This document shows positions 30,137 to 40,316 of a DNA stretch of 64,000 bases, piece by piece; position 1 is the first letter of the stretch; each line of letters opens with the position of its first letter. Below the pieces are notes generated by a model. The model was not told the DNA's origin. It did not search any database and was given only the letters and a program-made list of their open reading frames with translations. Both the position numbers and the translations under genes were made by a program. Source of the stretch: Vibrio maritimus (GTDB lineage Bacteria > Pseudomonadota > Gammaproteobacteria > Enterobacterales > Vibrionaceae); the NCBI GenBank assembly GCA_000755425.1, contig BBMT01000007.1, positions 124,001 through 188,000 of the forward strand. The letters run 5' to 3'.

Positions 30137-30769
30137 CTAAATGCCTTTTTTCCTAAGAATTTGAACATCGCTTGATGGAATATAAGCTATGTTCATCCCG
30201 TCAAGGATAAAGCGAAGCTTAGCCGTTTCTTCGAGCTCTTCGGCATTATCGACCGCATCAAGTAAGCTTGAACCAGTGACCACTGGGCCATGATTCGCCA
30301 ACAAAAAAGCGCGATGATGTGGGGCAAGCTCGGCAAGGTGTTCTGCAATCTGACTATCGCCCGGATTAAAGTAATCGACCACTGGGAGGTTACCGACACG
30401 CATGACGTAGTATGGCGTAAATGGCTTGATTGCATTATTTTTATCTAAACCCTGCAAACATGACAATGCCGTTAAGTACGTAGAGTGGAGGTGCACGATT
30501 GCCTTGGCTTGTGGACGACGCTGGTAAATCGCCAGATGGAACGACGCTTCTTTAGAGGGTTTGTCACCACTGAGGTGTTTTCCTGCTATATCCACAACCG
30601 ATAGTGTGTCTATATCTAGGCGTCCAAAAGAGGAACCTGTTGGCGTCGTAAGAACACGTTGCTCATCAAGCTTGACCGAGATGTTTCCTGCACCTCCTGT
30701 CGCATAGCCTCGTTCAAACATCGATTTTGCCAACTCTACGAGTTGAACTCGTTGCTGTAGTTCTGTCAT
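30137..30769 (-). CDS. otnC: Class II aldolase family, 3-oxo-tetronate 4-phosphate decarboxylase
   Basis: OtnC decarboxylates 3-oxo-tetronate 4-phosphate to dihydroxyacetone phosphate. The 210-residue class II aldolase fold shows NISVK near the phosphate site, a Glu in KEASFHLAIY, the zinc histidines in AIVHLHSTYLTA and a further His in LLANHGPVV. It starts two bases after the otnK stop, and that pairing with a DUF1537 kinase is what points to OtnC rather than fuculose-phosphate aldolase. Frame intact. Confidence 0.85.
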   Translation of the reverse strand: MTELQQRVQLVELAKSMFERGYATGGAGNISVKLDEQRVLTTPTGSSFGRLDIDTLSVVDIAGKHLSGDKPSKEASFHLAIYQRRPQAKAIVHLHSTYLTALSCLQGLDKNNAIKPFTPYYVMRVGNLPVVDYFNPGDSQIAEHLAELAPHHRAFLLANHGPVVTGSSLLDAVDNAEELEETAKLRFILDGMNIAYIPSSDVQILRKKGI

Positions 30770-30771
30770 GT

Positions 30772-32018
30772 TTATTGATCCTGAGCTTGCTGGAAAAAGT
30801 GTTTGTCACCAAAATTTCCAGACTTGAGCGCGAGTGAAAATTGTCCATCGAGACTTTGAACCCAAGGAACTCCGGGTGCTATTTCTGCACCGATTTCAAA
30901 ACGATCAACGGACAATGCCTGTGTAACCGTACTGGATGTTTCTCCGCCAGCGCTGATGAAAACTTGGTATTCCTGTTGACTAAGTTGCGAGACCAGTTGA
31001 TGGAATAAGCCCTCCACGGCAGCAGACGCTGCAGAACCGAAGTCGGCCTGAATTTGCTTTAGTTCAGTCGCCGGAACAGTGGCATAGACAAGTGGAAAAT
31101 AGGGGCGACTTGAGTGCTCCTTTATCCAATCTATTACTTCCGTTAGGTAGCTTGGTTCATTGATGACGCGCTCGATATCGAGTTTCAGACTTGCCGCTAG
31201 CTCCTTATAAGTATCGACTTGTTGATTGGTCATGGTGGAACAAGAACCTGATAGTACAACGCCTTTTCGATCCAGCTTCGGTCTAGAGAAGCGCTCTACA
31301 CTCTTGCTCGTTGACGTCATACGTTGAGCTAGGGCGCCAACCAGCCAGATCCTCCAGTTAGCAAACGGTGTGACTCACAAGCCGCGGCAATTGTGTCCAG
31401 ATCCTTGTGAGTTAACGCGTCACAAACAATGAATGTTGCTCCTTGTATCGATGCATCCTCTACCGCAAGCTGCGTTGCGTTACACCCTTGTTGAATAGTA
31501 TGCCAATCAAGTAACGTCGCGTTGCCATTTGCTTGCGACTCTATGAGGCGTAGCAAATTTGAGTCTGTCATGGGAGTAATAGGATGGTTCCGCATCCCAG
31601 ATTCAGAAAGCAGTTCATCAAACACAAAGAGATTGCCTTTGTATACAGTGCGACCATTAACTGGAAGTGCAGGGCAAATCAGAGCTGTGTTGACGGCTAA
31701 ATGTGCCATCAGCGCTTCGGTTACAGGACCGATGTTGCCATCGGTCGTGCTATCAAAAGTGGAGCAGTACTTAAAGTATATTTGTGTGCACCCTTGAGAG
31801 AGTAGCCAATTGCTCGCATCCAAAGACTGTTGTATGGCGATGTCTGCAGGACACGAGCGGCTTTTGAGGCTAACGACCAGTACGTCTGCGTCGATACTCT
31901 CATCTTGAGAGGGAATGCCTGACAGTTGCACCACTCGGAGTCCGGATTTCGCGGCAAAGCTTGCTGCATCCGTTGCGCCGGTAAAATCGTCGGCGATAAC
32001 GCCTAGTTTATTGATCAT
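30772..32018 (-). CDS. otnK: 3-oxo-tetronate kinase (DUF1537 family), frameshifted
   Basis: OtnK phosphorylates a four-carbon 3-oxo acid. The N-terminal part has IADDFTGATDAASFAAKSGL, FKYCSTFDSTTDGNIGPV and LICPALPVNGRTVYKG. The C-terminal part has LSGSCSTMTNQQV, FISAGGETSSTVTQAL and SLALKSGNFGDKHFF. All are hallmarks of the DUF1537 acid-sugar kinases. One indel near 31325 separates the halves, just after GGSGW. Restored length is about 415 residues. It is followed by otnC and preceded by the tct transporter genes. Confidence 0.9.
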
Positions 32019-32047
32019 AATTTTACTCTTTCTATGCCTTCCGTGAC

Positions 32048-33597
32048 TTAGTGGGAAGCGCGTTCCACTCCATTGCTAGCGAGCTTTTTTGACTTCATAC
32101 CTTTATAAACTTTTATCGCGACGGATAGACCTACGGTTGTCATCATGATCAGCGTTAAAGCGAGCGATAGTGGGCGCTCAACAAAGATAGACAGGCTTCC
32201 TTGGCTGATGATAAGAGATTGCAGGAAGGTACTTTCCGCCATTCCACCTAGCACAAGCGCAAGAACAGTAGCCGCAGGAGAGTAACCGTAGAGCTTCATA
32301 CCAAATCCAATCACACCCATAAACAGCAGCATAGAGGTCTCGATAATGCTGTTATTGAGCGCGTACGAACCGATAACGCAAAGAATCACGATTACGGGTA
32401 CGACGAGGCGGTACGGAATGTCGAGGAACTTAACGAACAGTGGAATGGCAAGAATACTCAGCGCGACCAACACCATATTGCCCAAGTACATACTAGCAAC
32501 CAATCCCCACACCAAATCTGGGTTTGAATCGATCAGCATCGGACCTGGTTGTAGTCCCCACATCATCAATGCACCAAGTAACACGGCTGTCGCTCCAGAG
32601 CCAGGAATACCTAGAGAAATGAGTGGCACCATAGCACCAGCTGATGCTGCATTGTTTGCCGTTTCTGGCGCCACAAGTCCACGCATTTCACCTTTGCCAA
32701 AACTTTCAGGGTCCTTCGCGACTTTCTTCTCTACTGAATACGCCAGAATGGAGCCGATAGTGGCACCAGAGCCAGGCAGTACACCTGCCACAAAACCGAT
32801 AATCGAACCGCGTAAGAAAGTAAGGCGTGAAGTGATGAAATCTTTAGTCGTAGGCCAGAAATCTCGTGAACGGAAGCTAAATTGAACACGTTCATTTTGG
32901 CGTTTATGTTGACCGGTATAGATGCAATACAGTAGTTCCCCAATGCCGAACAGGCCGATGGCAACAGGAACAAAGTAAATACCGCCAATAAGTTCAGGAG
33001 ACCCAAATGTGTAACGCTGAGCACCACTCACTGAATCGACGCCTACCATAGCGATAGCAAAGCCAAATAGAGCGGAGATAATGCCGTTTAATCGATTGTC
33101 ACCCATCATAGTGGTCAGCAGTAATAGCCCTAGCATTATGATGAGAAAGTACTCTGATGGTCCGAATGAAGAGGCAAAGCTTGCCAGTATAGGTGCAAAA
33201 CCACAGATTAGGATTACACCAATGTGCCGCCAACGAAAGAGGCCACTGCCTGCATAACGAGCGCAGGACCTGCTCTACCGTTTTGCGCCATAGGGTAACC
33301 ATCAAGCGTGGAGGCGACTGTGGCTGATTCTCCTGGGGTATTAATCAATATCGAGGTGATGGTACCGCCATACATTGAACCATAGTAGATACCCGAAAGC
33401 ATGATGATGGCGGTTGTTGGCGCTAGACCAAATGTCATTGGTATTAAGATAGCGATGCCTGCAGCAGGGCCAAAGCCAGGAAACAGACCAACGATCATGC
33501 CAACCAGCGCACCGATAAGAAGGAACAGCACATTGGTTGGCGTCATCGCAACGGATAGGCCAAATGACAGGTGCTCAAAAATTTCCATAAAAAACAT
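32048..33597 (-). CDS. tctA: Tripartite tricarboxylate transporter permease TctA, frameshifted
   Basis: The large membrane subunit has about 515 residues and about 12 helices. Family phrases are GLFPGFGPAAGIAILIPMTF, INTPGESATVASTLDGYPMA, FVAGVLPGSGATIGSILAY and ISLGIPGSGATAVLLGALM; the two GxxPGxG-like repeats reflect an internal duplication. The N-terminal part ends prematurely near 33215, where one indel shifts the frame. It sits between tctB and otnK, all leftward. Substrate is probably a small polyhydroxy acid such as threonate or erythronate, inferred from neighbours. Confidence 0.92.
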
Positions 33598-33616
33598 AAC
33601 GTAACATTCCTATCTG

Positions 33617-34086
33617 TTAGTAAAGCACGCTTAAAATTCCGTCTGGAAGTCCGGCTTGAAGCCAAACCTCAAACAGCACGAAGACCGCCATGGGAAACGC
33701 AATAGAATAGACGACGTTTTGAACCCATTTTCCACGATTGAAGTAGGCTAGAAACGCTAGACAAAACAGCATCATAGAAACGACAGCACCTAAGGCACTT
33801 AGGCTAAAGATCAGTAATGTGATGCACCCGGTTACCGCGATAGTGTCTTGCTTATAATGTGCTTCGCTCCCTTCTTGAGTCAGGTTGAATCCTTGTTCAG
33901 ACGAAGTTGTTGGAAGTCTTTGTAGACATTTAGCGCGGTTGTAACGACAAGACCGAGCCCGATGATCAAGGGAAAGTATCCAGGACCAGGGCGGTCATTG
34001 ATGTCATAAAGGTCGAGGGTCATTAGGCCATAAACCATGAACGCCAATGAAGATACAAAGGTGCTGACCGAAAACCAAAATCGCAT
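33617..34086 (-). CDS. tctB: Tripartite tricarboxylate transporter small subunit TctB, frameshifted
   Basis: A small four-helix subunit of about 156 residues. The first part (FSVSTFVSSLAFMVYGLMTL, GPGYFPLIIGLGLVVTTALN) ends early at 33880. The second part (TGCITLLIFSLSALGAVVSM, then VVYSIAFPMAVFVLFEVWLQ, ending DGILSVLY) continues in another frame to TAA at 33617. The PGPGYFP phrase is diagnostic for TctB. The order tctC-tctB-tctA is normal. Confidence 0.88.
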
Positions 34087-34137
34087 GAGAACTCCTTAAA
34101 AGAGCGGCCGCAGGGCAGCCGATCTTTATCACTTGCT

Positions 34138-35103
34138 TTACTTAATCGCACCAATCTGTGTTAGTACACGTTCGAAATCGGCATTGGTAGCGGCAAGATT
34201 TTTAGCAAAATCATCTCCCCATACCGTATTACCGGATAGGCTGTTTGTTTCTAGATACTCTTTCCATTCAGGGGTATCGACAACGCGTTGTAGGGTTTCA
34301 ACCCACCATTGCTGAACATCTTTGTCGACGTCTTTTGGCATCACAACACCGCGCGGTAGCGAGAATGCGAAATCGTAGCCTTGCTCTTTAAAGGTCGGAA
34401 CTTGTTTGTAGATAGTGCTACGTTGAGCTTCCGAATACGCCAGTGGACGGAAGTTTCCAGCTTTGATCTGACCTGATACTTCAGATGGGTTGGCAACAAT
34501 GGCATCGACGCTCTTCGATGTAAGTGAAGTCACCATACCGCCACCATCTTGCGAAGGGACATAGTCATAGGTGAATCCCGCAGACTCCGCAAACAGACTC
34601 GCGACGACACGCTCAGGGCCAGCTGCGCCTGTGCCACCAATAGTGACGCGGTTTTGCTTAGCGTGTTCTACAAAGTCTTTTGCAGATTGATAAGGTGAAT
34701 CTGCGCGGACAACAATGAACATTGCGTCTTGAGCTAGCAGACCAATTGGCGTGAAATCTTGATATGTCCAACCGGTGTTTGATACCAATGGTGTACCCAA
34801 GAAGTTGCCACTTGTTGAGGTCAGGTGGTATGGATTCCCTGCTTGTTGTGCTACGTGGTTGAAACCAACTGCACCACTGCCGCCAGCGAGGTTGTCGACG
34901 CGAATGTTTCGGTCGTAAAGTTTGTATTTTTTCAGGATGTCGACAACAGTTCGCGACATCAAATCGTTACCGCCACCGGGACCAAACGCTATGGTGTAAT
35001 TGAGGCGTTTAGTTGGGTAGTCAATGTCTTTTGCTAGTGTGAGCGGTGATGTCAATACTGCCGCCATCACTGGCAACACTACGAATTTTTTAAGTAATGA
35101 CAT
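34138..35103 (-). CDS. tctC: Tripartite tricarboxylate transporter binding protein TctC
   Basis: This periplasmic binding protein of 321 residues has a signal peptide (about residues 1-24, ending PLTLAKD). Diagnostic phrases are FGPGGGNDLMSR, VDNLAGGSGAVGF, RVTIGGTGAAGPE and KSVDAIVANPSEV. The two aspartate-containing loops that bind carboxylates through water are conserved in the family. It is the first gene of the transporter set, downstream of the dehydrogenase-like gene. Frame intact. Confidence 0.93.
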   Translation of the reverse strand: MSLLKKFVVLPVMAAVLTSPLTLAKDIDYPTKRLNYTIAFGPGGGNDLMSRTVVDILKKYKLYDRNIRVDNLAGGSGAVGFNHVAQQAGNPYHLTSTSGNFLGTPLVSNTGWTYQDFTPIGLLAQDAMFIVVRADSPYQSAKDFVEHAKQNRVTIGGTGAAGPERVVASLFAESAGFTYDYVPSQDGGGMVTSLTSKSVDAIVANPSEVSGQIKAGNFRPLAYSEAQRSTIYKQVPTFKEQGYDFAFSLPRGVVMPKDVDKDVQQWWVETLQRVVDTPEWKEYLETNSLSGNTVWGDDFAKNLAATNADFERVLTQIGAIK

Positions 35104-35184
35104 GTTCTATTCCTTTATCGTGGTTGTAGGTTTGACCTGTTTCATTGTTATGTTTTTGCTGTACCACTTAATCAGCGTAGGGGG

Positions 35185-36258
35185 TTAGCTCGAGGCTAGT
35201 GTGGTGACTACCGCTTTGCTAAACGCTTGACAGCCAAGGCTGCCACCAAGATCAGCGGTGCGGTAATCAGGGTTTTCTAATGTGGCATCTACGGCTGATG
35301 TCATCGCATGAGCAGCTGAAACGAATTCTTCGCGCTGATGCTTCTGACCCATCCACTCAATCAACATGGCGACCGAGAGAATCATCGATACTGGGTTAGC
35401 GATATCCTTGCCCGCGATATCTGGTGCTGAGCCGTGCTGAGCTTGTGCGCAGCAATGTTCATCACTCGCCATCATTGAACCTGCTAAGCCGAGGCTGCCA
35501 GACAGTTCGCTTGCCAAGTCGCTGATGATGTCGCCGTAGAAGTTGGTCGCGACGAGCACGTCAAAACGTTCAGGGCTTCTTACTAGGTGAGCCGTGGATG
35601 CATCGACGAGTAGATCGTCGACTTCGACCTCAGGGAATTCGGCCGCGACTTGATTGACGGCTTCTAGGAACAATCCATCTGTCATGTGAAAGCTGTTTGC
35701 TTTATGAATAGCAGTCACTTTCTTGCGGCGTGTCATTGCGAGTTCAAAGGCTTTTCTTGCGATGCGCTCTGAGCAATGGCGGGTTATTTTACGCGTGGAC
35801 AGTGCCATATCTGGTGAGGGTTTCACTTCTCCCCAGCCTTCTGTCATGTTGCGGTCAGGGTAAAAACCTTCAGTTGCTTCGCGCATGATGACTAGGTCGA
35901 TGTTTTTGCCTTCGCTCATATTGGTTGGAAGAAATGAGCGAGAGCGTGCTGGTCTCACGTTCGCGTATAAATCGAGCCCGATTCGAAAGCCTGCTGATAC
36001 GTTGCGACCACCTTGCTCAGGTTTCGGATAATCCGCATGAGATTGAGTACCAAGGATGATACCATCGTATGTCTTTGCTTTATCGAGTGTTTCTTGACGT
36101 AATGTAGTTCCGTATTTTTCTAAGCTGTCGAAGCCTACATCGTCAAAGTCATAACTAAGGTCGAGGCCAAACTTTTGATCTGCTGCTTTTAACACTTCAA
36201 CGGCTGCTGTGGTGATCTCCGGTCCAATGCCATCCCCTGGTAGAATGAGTACTTTCAT
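35185..36258 (-). CDS. Isocitrate/isopropylmalate dehydrogenase family enzyme
   Basis: A 357-residue NAD-dependent beta-decarboxylating dehydrogenase type. The nucleotide and substrate motifs are LILPGDGIGPEI, YANVRPARS, REATEGFYPDR (where the third residue is normally part of the substrate-specificity helix) and the metal-binding ATNFYGDIISDLASELSGSL. Related enzymes act on isopropylmalate, D-malate, tartrate or homoisocitrate. Context with otnK and otnC suggests a tetronate or tartrate-like acid. The start at 36258 has GAGGGAAG upstream; longer in-frame readings overlap the racemase gene. Substrate is inferred. Confidence 0.8.
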   Translation of the reverse strand: MKVLILPGDGIGPEITTAAVEVLKAADQKFGLDLSYDFDDVGFDSLEKYGTTLRQETLDKAKTYDGIILGTQSHADYPKPEQGGRNVSAGFRIGLDLYANVRPARSRSFLPTNMSEGKNIDLVIMREATEGFYPDRNMTEGWGEVKPSPDMALSTRKITRHCSERIARKAFELAMTRRKKVTAIHKANSFHMTDGLFLEAVNQVAAEFPEVEVDDLLVDASTAHLVRSPERFDVLVATNFYGDIISDLASELSGSLGLAGSMMASDEHCCAQAQHGSAPDIAGKDIANPVSMILSVAMLIEWMGQKHQREEFVSAAHAMTSAVDATLENPDYRTADLGGSLGCQAFSKAVVTTLASS

Positions 36259-36320
36259 GACTTCCCTCTTTTCCTTTACTGGTTCTAGATTCAATTGATA
36301 ACGCGATTGCTTCATCGCAT

Positions 36321-36976
36321 TTAGGATTTTGATAGTTGCGTTTTTAGATATTGCACGGCACTCATCGGCTCGAGAGAACCGTTTTTCCTGACTCTGCTGC
36401 AACAAGCGCTGCTGCTGGTGCAGAGGAGAAATGAGCGAGAAGCAGCACATCTGTGTGAGCCAATTGTGATGTGCCTCTCGCCATTGCTTGGTTGTGAAGC
36501 TCTACGTTGCCCAGCTTCAGAGCATCTCTAGCTTCACTGATACAAACACTTGTGATTTTGGCGTTAGGATTGGCCTCTGCTGCAAGTTGGTAGAATTCTT
36601 CTTCCATGCCCTCGATAGCGGGAGCAAAGGATCCCAACATGCCGATATTTCCTGATAGGGCGATGGCTTTCTCAAACATGGCTTGATTTGGCTTCAAGAC
36701 AGGGATTGCGGCATTGTTTGCTGCTCGCTCAATCGCACTTCCGAATGCAGAGCACGTAAACATGATGGCGTCAGCTCCCCCTTCAATCGCTAGCTTTACG
36801 AGCTCCTCAATACGGCGATTAAGGAAGGGGGTGAGGTGTTTTGTCTTTGCTCGCTCAATACTTAAGGTCTCGTCCCAAAGGTGAACAAGTTCAGCTTCAG
36901 GCCAATGAGATTCAAATGCCTCTTTGATTGGCTTGATGGCGATCTCTACAGCATGGATTAGGTAAATTTTACTCAT
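36321..36976 (-). CDS. Asp/Glu/hydantoin racemase-like protein, frameshifted near the end
   Basis: A product of about 218 residues with the racemase-superfamily cysteine in IMFTCSAFGSAIERA and a second cysteine region in TSVCISEARDALKLG; the usual second catalytic Cys may be replaced, because VLLLAHFSSAPAA lacks one. One C is missing near 36370. Restored, the tail reads LSSPMSAVQYLKTQLSKS and stops at 36321. It begins the leftward catabolic operon, divergent from a GntR gene. It could epimerise or isomerise a hydroxy-acid intermediate, but no function is established. Confidence 0.72.
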
Positions 36977-37165
36977 GATTAAATTGTTTTTTGTTTTGTT
37001 TAAATACATTTTTAACATCGAAGACTGTTTTGTCAAACAAATGTTAAAGAGGCTGAGTGCGCACAAAACATAGAATGAGTTAGGATATAAATCTTTTAAT
37101 ATTAGATGTTTACGTAAATTCTAGTGCGTAGTGCCAGTGAGGAATCTAGTGGAAGTTGATAAAAT

Positions 37166-37189
37166 TGTATTTTGTAAATGTGAAATACA
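37166..37189. promoter_or_regulatory. Inverted repeat, candidate operator of the divergent GntR regulator
   Basis: TGTATTT (37166-37172) and AAATACA (37183-37189) form a spaced inverted repeat. AAATACAT also recurs at 37002-37009 beside the racemase promoter, and a 12-base palindrome TTGTGTTCACAA lies at 37225-37236. The 312-base gap between the genes (36977-37288) holds these and no other visible feature. Confidence 0.4.
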
Positions 37190-37288
37190 TCATGATTTTG
37201 ATGCGATTTTGTATCTTTTAAACATTGTGTTCACAAAGTACAATTTATGAGTGATACTAGAGAAATAATAAAAAGGAAGGTCTAGTGG

Positions 37289-38209
37289 ATGGAAAACAGT
37301 CAAATAAAACGTCAGAGTTCAGCGGAAGTTCTTGCTCATAGGATATTGGCTTTAGTGCACGAAAATGAGCTGGAGGTGGGCTCACACATTAAAGAGATGG
37401 AATACGCCAAACTATTGAAGGTATCTCGCACACCTATTCGTGGCGCCTTTTCGTATTTGCAGCAAGAAGGGTTCTTAACCAAGAAGCCAAATCAGGGCTA
37501 TTTCTTGGCTAAGAATCTTGATGGACAAGTCGCTAAGTCGATGGAAAATCAGCAAATAGAGTCGACAGATCTGAGTCCAATCAGCTATCAGATAGGACAA
37601 GATTATCTGAGTGGTCGCCTTGCTCGAAGTTTTACTGAAAATGAGCTAATCCACCGATATGACCAAAGCCGTAAGTCTATTCAAGAAGCGCTCCTCGCGA
37701 TGGAGAAGGACGGTTGGCTAACCAGAAACCTAGGCTATGGTTGGGAATTCAATGAGTTTATCTCGTCACCCACTGCTTATGCGCAAAGTTATCGTTTTCG
37801 ACTTTTAATTGAACCTGAAGCCCTGCGTGAGCCCAGTTTTCAAGTTAATCAAACCAAATTGCAAATGCTGCGAATGTCGCAAATAGACATATTAAACAAT
37901 GATGAAAAGTTGGTATCAGCTGCGGATATGTTTAATGCAGGCGTGCTCTTCCATGAAACCATTGTCGCTATGTCTGGTAATGTGTTTCTACTTGACGCGT
38001 TAAAGCGCGTGAACCGACTTCGTCGTTTGATTGAATACAATGTAAACGGTAAACGCCCAATTCCGAGAAAGGAATGCGAAGAGCACTTGTTACTTCTGGA
38101 GCTAATTGAAAACAATCAGTTGGAGCAAGCCGCAGAGTTCTTGTCTAAGCACTTAGGCCGAACGGCGGGAGAAAAAGAGCAGATTGCTCAAGAGCTGTTT
38201 GGAAAGTAG
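37289..38209 (+). CDS. GntR/FCD regulator with two helix-turn-helix domains
   Basis: The 306-residue protein has a GntR-type winged helix (about residues 12-70, EMEYAKLLKVSRTPIRGAFS). A second DNA-binding-like segment follows (about 100-150, FTENELIHRYDQSRKSIQEA, with KDGWLTRNLGYGW). The FCD ligand domain comes last (ESFRLLIEPEAL-like region, FHETIVAMSGNVFLLDALKR, and a C-terminal EHLLLLELIENNQLEQA). Its domain order matches lgoR at 9871. AAGGAAGG stands eight bases before the ATG. Being divergent from the racemase, transporter and otn genes, it is probably their regulator. Confidence 0.85.
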   Translation: MENSQIKRQSSAEVLAHRILALVHENELEVGSHIKEMEYAKLLKVSRTPIRGAFSYLQQEGFLTKKPNQGYFLAKNLDGQVAKSMENQQIESTDLSPISYQIGQDYLSGRLARSFTENELIHRYDQSRKSIQEALLAMEKDGWLTRNLGYGWEFNEFISSPTAYAQSYRFRLLIEPEALREPSFQVNQTKLQMLRMSQIDILNNDEKLVSAADMFNAGVLFHETIVAMSGNVFLLDALKRVNRLRRLIEYNVNGKRPIPRKECEEHLLLLELIENNQLEQAAEFLSKHLGRTAGEKEQIAQELFGK

Positions 38210-38252
38210 CGAAAACAGCACTGCAAAACGGTGCTCGAAAAAACAGGCTCAA

Positions 38253-38281
38253 AAAATGGGGCATAGATATGCCCCGTTTTA
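38253..38281. terminator. Bidirectional terminator between GntR and methyltransferase genes
   Basis: AAAATGGGGCAT (38253-38264) pairs with ATGCCCCGTTTT (38269-38280) over AGAT, allowing one T-G pair. It serves both convergent genes. Confidence 0.85.
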
Positions 38282-38285
38282 TTGT

Positions 38286-39130
38286 TTAACTAGGTGTATG
38301 CCCAATCACCACTGCCATCTCATCTGCCTCTGCAAGCGGTTTACCACGTAAGTCGCTGTAGCTTGCCTTGATTGCTAGCCCATGAGGCTCAAGTTCCGCT
38401 TTGATCTGTTCAAGTGAGAAGTGCTGCAGCCAGTTATATACGGTTTTTTCACTTTCTTCTTCATAGATCACGTATTTGTCCAGCGTCACTTTTTCATCTT
38501 GATAAGTGAAATTGGATTGGATGCACCAATAGTCTTTAGCACTCCAAAAACCGTTCATTGCGTTCTTGTCGAGCATCAGTGACTCGGTCTGGTTAGCAAA
38601 CCTGGATGTCGTGTAGACATCGAGAGCAATAGACCCATTTGGTGCAAGCATCGACTTGAACTTAGCCAGTAACGACGAGCGCTGTGTTGGATTTAAAGCG
38701 CAGAAGTCGCACATCACCATAGTGATCAAATCAAACGTTCTTGTTTCTTTATGGTCAAGGTAGTTGCCAAGACGATACTCAATCTCCAGCCCTGCTTGCT
38801 CTGCCTGTTGCTTGGCATAATGCAAAGAGTTTTCAGAGAAATCTAACCCCACGACCGTGCCAATACCACGTGATTTTAGCCGTTGAGTATAAAGCCCTGG
38901 ACCGCAACCAAAGTCGATGGTTTGGAAGACGCATTTAGACCAAACTCGTTAACTAACCAGTCAACAGACTCATCGATGAATGAGAATGAACGTGATGCTG
39001 CTTCGATATCAGGGTTTAGGTGAAACGCGAGCATCTGTTTGGCAATGTGTGCATCTGTCCACAGCAGATCGGCAGTGTAGGCTGACCAAACCTGTGGTTT
39101 TTCAGTAGCATCGTTCAGATTTTTGAACAT
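38286..39130 (-). CDS. Class I SAM-dependent methyltransferase, frameshifted
   Basis: The product of about 281 residues has an N-terminal helical part (VWSAYTADLLWTDAHIAKQM). Motif I is FGCGPGLYTQRL and is followed by GTVVGLDFSENSLHYA, both typical of the Rossmann methyltransferase fold. Then come LITMVMCDFCALN and LAPNGSIALDVY (motifs II-III). A single indel near 38920-38940 splits the first third from motif I. The substrate is unknown; Vibrio relatives are annotated simply as methyltransferases. A gap of about 200 bases to the next gene at 39345 shows no strong feature. Confidence 0.8.
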
Positions 39131-39344
39131 ATTTTTGTAATTCCGACAATCAGTTAGTGTGTCGTCCTTACAGGATTGTTAGGTGGGATGATCAGCCTAA
39201 CAATGCGCAAGGACGCATAAATAAGGTAGTAGATAGAAAACGGTTCATTGGAAGTTCCTCCTTGCAGTGTGATGAAATTTCAGCGGGAATTTATCAGTAA
39301 AATGGGTAGACAGCAAATGATTGAAAGCCATTGAGCCCCATGAT

Positions 39345-40316
39345 TTAACGCTCCGTGTTAGCAAAGAACTCTCGTCGAAATTCGCTGACTTGTTGTTGAT
39401 AAAGTGTTTGCCATTGGGCGTCGGAGAGTCCTGCATGTTCGGTTCTTCTCTGCTGCGATAGCTTATTTTCAAGCTGGTTTAATTCAACATGATAGTCTCG
39501 AACCCTGGTTTGTTGTGCGGTAACTTGTTGCTCTCTCGTTTGAATGTCCTGTCTTTGAGTCGGCGATAAATAGGTGCGCTCGAGCTCGTCGATAAAGGCG
39601 CTTTTTTCTTGGTTATTCATTGTGTCCGGTAATGAACTTACCGCTTTTTCGAACCTTGCTAGATTGGAGTCTAAGCCCAAATCATGCTCTTGGGACGATG
39701 CTAACAACGTCTCAAACGCTTCTTGATACTGTTCTGGGTTTTCTGGTGTCAGGTTTTGCAGTTCTAGTGTGAAATCATAAGTGGCAAATTCATCGCTTAG
39801 TAAAACCTCTGCCCATTCTCCCCAAACAAGTTTGGCTTGGTGTTTAAACTGGGCGATACGAAATGTCAGGGACTGATTACTTTCAAAGACGAAATTACCA
39901 AGTCTTTGCTGCCAAAGGCGACTGAGCTCTGGGTAATTTTTAACGAGTTCGAAGTATTCTGGGGACAAGATTTGCCTTAAGGCGATAAGGCTGTCTTCGC
40001 AACTACTCTGATACAAGCAGCTACGCCAGAATGACTCGAGTGACTCAATGAGTTTTTTCCCTTTTGTGGATTGAAGCTGATGAGCGTAATGCTCAAGGTT
40101 GGTCGTTAGTTCATCTTGTTTTCTAGTCTTCGGTAACGCAGAAGCGCCTACAGAGGCTTTACTCGTTGAATCAGTAATCAGAACGGCGTTGTTTGTGTTT
40201 TCTTTTGCCCTTTTTGTGGTTGTGTCTTGCATGAGGGGTGGGTTGATACTGTTAACATACAGTATCACTGTGCCCGCCAAAATGACGGACACAGTTAGTA
40301 GGATCAGGTGCTTCAT
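39345..40316 (-). CDS. Membrane-anchored lipase-chaperone-like protein coupled to sphingomyelinase
   Basis: A 323-residue product with one N-terminal helix (LILLTVSVILAGTVILYV) and then a long charged, mostly helical periplasmic region. The layout is that of Lif lipase foldases. The C-terminal third (YLSPTQRQDIQTREQQVTAQ, then RVRDYHVELNQLENKLSQ) resembles the same part of LipB at 42798. The classical RxxFDYxL motif is not visible, and the protein has two unusual cysteines in WRSCLYQSSCED. Its ATG overlaps the sphingomyelinase stop as ATGA, so it is translationally coupled. It may fold or hold that enzyme for secretion; this is inference. Confidence 0.6.
   Translation of the reverse strand: MKHLILLTVSVILAGTVILYVNSINPPLMQDTTTKRAKENTNNAVLITDSTSKASVGASALPKTRKQDELTTNLEHYAHQLQSTKGKKLIESLESFWRSCLYQSSCEDSLIALRQILSPEYFELVKNYPELSRLWQQRLGNFVFESNQSLTFRIAQFKHQAKLVWGEWAEVLLSDEFATYDFTLELQNLTPENPEQYQEAFETLLASSQEHDLGLDSNLARFEKAVSSLPDTMNNQEKSAFIDELERTYLSPTQRQDIQTREQQVTAQQTRVRDYHVELNQLENKLSQQRRTEHAGLSDAQWQTLYQQQVSEFRREFFANTER

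Noticed and set aside
32346..32885. A 179-codon rightward open frame antisense to tctA
   Set aside because: The product is low-complexity and the opposite strand encodes clear TctA motifs.
37225..37236. TTGTGTTCACAA as a CRP site
   Set aside because: CRP sites need TGTGA and TCACA separated by six bases; here the half-sites are separated by two bases or fewer.
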